Source: a virus
IMG/VR virus record: IMGVR_UViG_3300009537_000029
Location: 1-46,054 of that record
Direction: 5' to 3' (one strand)
Length of the DNA stretch: 46,054 nucleotides
Shown here: piece after piece, positions 43,545 to 46,054 of the stretch
How positions within the stretch are numbered: the first letter of the stretch is position 1
Layout: every line of letters starts with the position of its first letter
Translations under genes and position numbers: made by a program
Notes under the pieces: model-generated
Database searches by the model: none
What the model saw: only the letters and a program-made list of their open reading frames with translations
What the model was told of the DNA's origin: nothing

Positions 43545-43571
43545 AGCCGGCGGGCATAAACGCACAACACC
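43536..43571 (+). repeat. Intergenic leader repeat, copy B
   Basis: AACCACTAA, then GCCGGCGGGCATAAACGCAC and ACACC directly before the ATG at 43572. Identical at 38 of 39 positions (including ATG) with copy C at 43874-43912. The first nine bases include the stop codon of the preceding gene. Confidence 0.8.
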
Positions 43572-43862
43572 ATGAGAAATAAAAAAATAGTCGCGTTCCA
43601 CATCGGTAGAGGTGGACGCTATTACAACGCCGGACATTTGAGCTATATCGGCGAGTATGAAATAAGTCATTTTATAAACGATTTGTTTATACAGGAAAAC
43701 GGCGAATATTTTGATGGCAGCGAAAACAGCGTAGGATTAACAGAGAAAGAAGTTGAAACAGGCATCGGTAGAATAGATGTTGACGGACTATACGATACCA
43801 CATACTGCAAATTCCTGGACGAATGTAACGAGGAAGAACTCGAATTAATTGCTAAAGATTAA
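43572..43862 (+). CDS. Hypothetical protein (96 aa)
   Basis: A 96-aa protein starting MRNKKIVAFHIGRGGRYYNA. It has a beta-rich Gly/Tyr-containing N-terminal third, then ISHFINDLFIQENGEYFDGS and an acidic C-terminus ending NEEELELIAKD. It looks like one compact domain of a conserved hypothetical family of Bacteroidota mobile DNA, but I cannot name it. It starts right after leader copy B and ends immediately before copy C. Confidence 0.6.
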   Translation: MRNKKIVAFHIGRGGRYYNAGHLSYIGEYEISHFINDLFIQENGEYFDGSENSVGLTEKEVETGIGRIDVDGLYDTTYCKFLDECNEEELELIAKD

Positions 43863-43909
43863 ACCACTAACCAAACCACTAACGCCGGCGGGCATAAACG
43901 CACAACACC
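43862..43909 (+). repeat. Intergenic leader repeat, copy C
   Basis: AACCACTAA occurs twice here (43862-43870 and 43874-43882); the second is followed by the same GC-rich GGCGGGCATAAACGCA segment as copy B, ending at the ATG at 43910. Confidence 0.8.
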
Positions 43910-44098
43910 ATGAAAACTACGAAGCAATACATCAAAGACAGAATCATGAATGATGACAGAACATTAACAGAAGAAAACGCGCAAATATTTGTGGATAAAT
44001 TATTCCCGAATACTGGAATGAACATCATTGTTGAGACGACAGATGAAGACATGAAAGACGAAGCAAAGGGTAAAGTAGGAACGATAATTAACAACTAA
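43910..44098 (+). CDS. Small acidic protein (62 aa)
   Basis: A 62-aa protein starting MKTTKQYIKDRIMNDDRTLT, helical first half with EENAQIFVDKLFPNTG, then a beta strand MNIIVETTDEDMKDEA. Net acidic. The start lies right after leader copy C. No known family; small acidic phage proteins sometimes mimic DNA, but nothing here proves it. Confidence 0.55.
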   Translation: MKTTKQYIKDRIMNDDRTLTEENAQIFVDKLFPNTGMNIIVETTDEDMKDEAKGKVGTIINN

Positions 44099-44135
44099 CT
44101 TCCGCGCTAACACTAACCAATTAAACCACTACATT

Positions 44136-44297
44136 ATGAAATCACAAAATCTTTTTTTCGTTTTTCTCCCTCAAGGTAGGGAGCAAGAACATTATTCTTT
44201 CGGCGGCGTTCTTTACTGCCGAAATCAGAAAGAAGCGCTTGAAATAGCCACCGAAGTCGGCGGTAAGATGTGCGTTTCTCAAATTTGCTTAAATTAA
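44136..44297 (+). CDS. Small hypothetical protein (53 aa)
   Basis: A 53-aa frame starting MKSQNLFFVFLPQGREQEHY and continuing SFGGVLYCRNQKEALEIATE to end VSQICLN. A strand-strand-helix pattern with three cysteines. It is preceded by AAACCACTA (44123-44131), the short form of the leader. Frame quality is natural and it fills an otherwise empty gap between leader-linked genes. Function unknown. Confidence 0.55.
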   Translation: MKSQNLFFVFLPQGREQEHYSFGGVLYCRNQKEALEIATEVGGKMCVSQICLN

Positions 44298-44357
44298 TTA
44301 TTAACCACCACAAAGCCCGAACCCGTGCGCGGATGAAAATAAAGACGCGGTAATAAT

Positions 44358-45557
44358 ATGGAAAATCCAACATTCACACCACGAGAAAACACCCGTATAT
44401 ATAAGAACCATTACGGATGGACAGGAGAAACTAAGTTAAAACAAGACGGCAAAAACTGGAATATTTACACCACCAAGAGGCACGGCGGCACGATTTCCAC
44501 CCATTGCCACGTTGTGACCGATGAGGGCGGGGGAAGTTATTCTTTTACCATGTTTGGGCAAGATAAAAATGAAAGTTTTTATCTTAATGAATTGCCAAAG
44601 GGAACGAAAGCGACCGAGAACACCATAAAAGAAGCGCATTATAAAGCCCTTGCAATGTTTGACGCGAAAAGGGAAGCCGGAGAACTGCCAAACGCTGAAA
44701 AAGAATATAAGATTGAAATAGGGCAAATCCTTTTCACGGATTGCAGAAACGAGCAAACAAGCAGGCGCGCAATTTACGAAATAATCGGAGACGGCAAATA
44801 TAAAACCGTTTTACTCGATGGAAGCGCGACCCGTTACGATGACCATGTACGCAACTACGCTAAAAAATTCGGCATAGGCGTATATTTCAACGAAGGGGAA
44901 ACAATCGAGCAGGCACAAATCGACAACTTGCTGATTCAGGCGCACGAAAAGACAAAGATACGAGAGAAACAAAACGCTATTTTGAAAATAGAGAACGACA
45001 AGAAAGCGGAGGAGAAAAGAAAGTATTTAAGTCAATTTGTAAAAGCAGACAGGCGCATGACTACCAACGTACTGAAAGCGCACATTTTAAAAACCTTTTC
45101 GACCGTTTCAAAGGTAGAAATAAAGACGGACGTTTTCAGCGGAGGCGATAGTATGGATGTTAAATACTACGCACCTGAAAAAATCGAAACTTTGGAAACC
45201 CTTATAAAATCATTCCAAGAGGGGCATTTTAACGGCATGGAGGATATTTATGAATATCACGACAAAGACGAAATAATAATAAGCGGGCATATCTTGCAAA
45301 CGTACAAATACGTTCATTCTAAATTTATTCAGGCAGACACACCACCAACACCACCGGCAACACCTGCGCAAACGGAGGGGGTTCAAGTCCTGGACTATTC
45401 AGAAAAAGCCGTTGCCGTTATTGGTAACACTTATGCGATCAAGGAGCAACTAAAAAAGATGGGCGGACGTTTCAACCGTTTCCTTTCTTGCGGTGCAGGA
45501 TGGATATTTCGCAAAGACAAAAAAGAGGAATTAATACTTTTATTTGTCAAAGCATAA
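44358..45557 (+). CDS. LPD29-domain-like polyvalent protein (399 aa)
   Basis: A 399-aa protein with three visible parts. N-terminus (about 1-115): beta-rich domain with KNWNIYTTKRHGGTISTHCH. Residues about 225-300: a match in pattern to LPD29 (large polyvalent-associated domain): MTTNVLKAHILKTFSTVSKV, then FSGGDSMDVKY and HFNGMEDIYEY. C-terminus (about 348-399): a compact domain, AVIGNTYAIKEQLKKMGGRF followed by RFLSCGAGWIF, commonly found in Bacteroidota mobile-element and phage proteins. A Pro/Thr linker (TPPTPPATPAQTEG) separates the last two. Likely nucleic-acid-related; exact role unknown. Confidence 0.65.
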   Translation: MENPTFTPRENTRIYKNHYGWTGETKLKQDGKNWNIYTTKRHGGTISTHCHVVTDEGGGSYSFTMFGQDKNESFYLNELPKGTKATENTIKEAHYKALAMFDAKREAGELPNAEKEYKIEIGQILFTDCRNEQTSRRAIYEIIGDGKYKTVLLDGSATRYDDHVRNYAKKFGIGVYFNEGETIEQAQIDNLLIQAHEKTKIREKQNAILKIENDKKAEEKRKYLSQFVKADRRMTTNVLKAHILKTFSTVSKVEIKTDVFSGGDSMDVKYYAPEKIETLETLIKSFQEGHFNGMEDIYEYHDKDEIIISGHILQTYKYVHSKFIQADTPPTPPATPAQTEGVQVLDYSEKAVAVIGNTYAIKEQLKKMGGRFNRFLSCGAGWIFRKDKKEELILLFVKA

Positions 45558-45618
45558 CGTATACCCTCTCCCCGCGTTCAGTCGCTAACCTTCAAAGGTA
45601 GGGAGACGGGCAAATATT

Positions 45619-45664
45619 AACCACTAAAAAAAGTCCTCTGATAAAGTAAGGAGGCATAAACACA
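45619..45664 (+). repeat. Intergenic leader repeat, copy D (divergent)
   Basis: AACCACTAA (45619-45627), a variable middle, then GGAGGCATAAACACA ending at the ATG at 45665. It keeps the two conserved blocks but lacks the GCCGGC core and contains a GGAGG Shine-Dalgarno-like segment. Confidence 0.6.
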
Positions 45665-46009
45665 ATGAAAAACCTATCTGATTTTAAAAAAAGAATTTTA
45701 AAGGGGGTAAAAATTCATACCACCTACCACCAAGCCGCTAAAGGAAGGGACGAAAAAGGATTATTAATACTTGCAGACGAGGATAAAGGAAATAGGGAGG
45801 TAAACATAGTACAGGGGAACGCCTTTACCCTATTGACCACAAAGAAAGACGGGAGTATTTCCGATTCGTGGCTACACTTCCCGAAGGCAAGCGAAATAAA
45901 GATAGTAAATGAGAACACCATACAAATTTTGGCGGAAGATTTCCGGATGCCCGCCCCTGAAAGGGAAAACGCGCCCCTTATTCCTTTACTTACTTACACA
46001 TTTATATAA
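45665..46009 (+). CDS. Hypothetical protein (114 aa)
   Basis: A 114-aa protein starting MKNLSDFKKRILKGVKIHTT. A beta-rich middle (GLLILADEDKGNREVNIVQG, then a KDGSISDSWLHFPKASEI segment) is typical of small conserved proteins of unknown function in phages and plasmids of Bacteroidota. It starts after leader copy D and ends directly before copy E. Role unknown. Confidence 0.6.
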   Translation: MKNLSDFKKRILKGVKIHTTYHQAAKGRDEKGLLILADEDKGNREVNIVQGNAFTLLTTKKDGSISDSWLHFPKASEIKIVNENTIQILAEDFRMPAPERENAPLIPLLTYTFI

Positions 46010-46011
46010 CT

Positions 46012-46054
46012 AACCACTAAAACCGGAGACCCCGAGCCGCATAAAGTAGGGGGA
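46012..46054 (+). repeat. Intergenic leader repeat, copy E (cut by window end)
   Basis: AACCACTAA (46012-46020) followed by a GC-rich middle and CGCATAAAGTAGGGGGA at the window edge. A further plus-strand gene probably starts just beyond the window. Confidence 0.55.

Noticed and set aside
1-46054. tRNA genes, integrase, attachment sites, diversity-generating retroelement
   Set aside because: No cloverleaf with a T-loop consensus, no tyrosine or serine recombinase, no reverse transcriptase and no template repeat were seen, despite the many fibre genes.

Overview
This window looks like part of the genome of a tailed phage, probably short-tailed (podovirus-like), that infects a member of the Bacteroidota. 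Three lines of evidence support this: a complete virion-gene module with terminase, portal and major capsid protein; AT-rich DNA with A-rich leaders (most structural genes lack a clear Shine-Dalgarno); and copies of the Bacteroidota -7 promoter box TAnnTTTG upstream of several operons. I see no integrase, polymerase, primase or helicase, so the replication genes, if present, lie outside the window, and both ends cut through gene clusters.

Minus strand, 35.8 kb down to 1: this is the virion operon. In transcription order it encodes a scaffold-like protein, the major capsid protein, two capsid-associated proteins, an unknown protein, the portal, a 53-aa protein, a 1521-aa tail stabilisation (muzzle-like) protein, three tail ring or connector proteins, three proteins that parallel T7 internal virion proteins gp14-gp15-gp16 in order and character (242, 452 and 2646 aa), and a run of about ten fibre or appendage genes with strong internal repeats, one with a Peptidase_S74 chaperone. 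RNA hairpins after the capsid genes and just before the portal probably help set protein dosage. A two-gene plus-strand island (26.99-27.73 kb), with a lipoprotein cysteine peptidase, interrupts this operon.

Plus strand, 35.9-38.7 kb: an XRE-type regulator, two small proteins and the large terminase form an operon divergent from the scaffold gene. From 38.98 to 41.2 kb runs a tight chain of small, mostly overlapping genes of unknown function.

From 41.2 to 43.1 kb, small genes on both strands surround a GC-rich, structured non-coding stretch. From 43.2 kb to the right edge there is a plus-strand series of small genes plus one LPD29-like protein, several preceded by copies of one intergenic leader sequence (AACCACTAA followed by a GC-rich GGCATAAA element). 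This repeated leader is the least explained feature of the window.

All functional names come from reading motifs, composition and gene order by eye; no database search was made.
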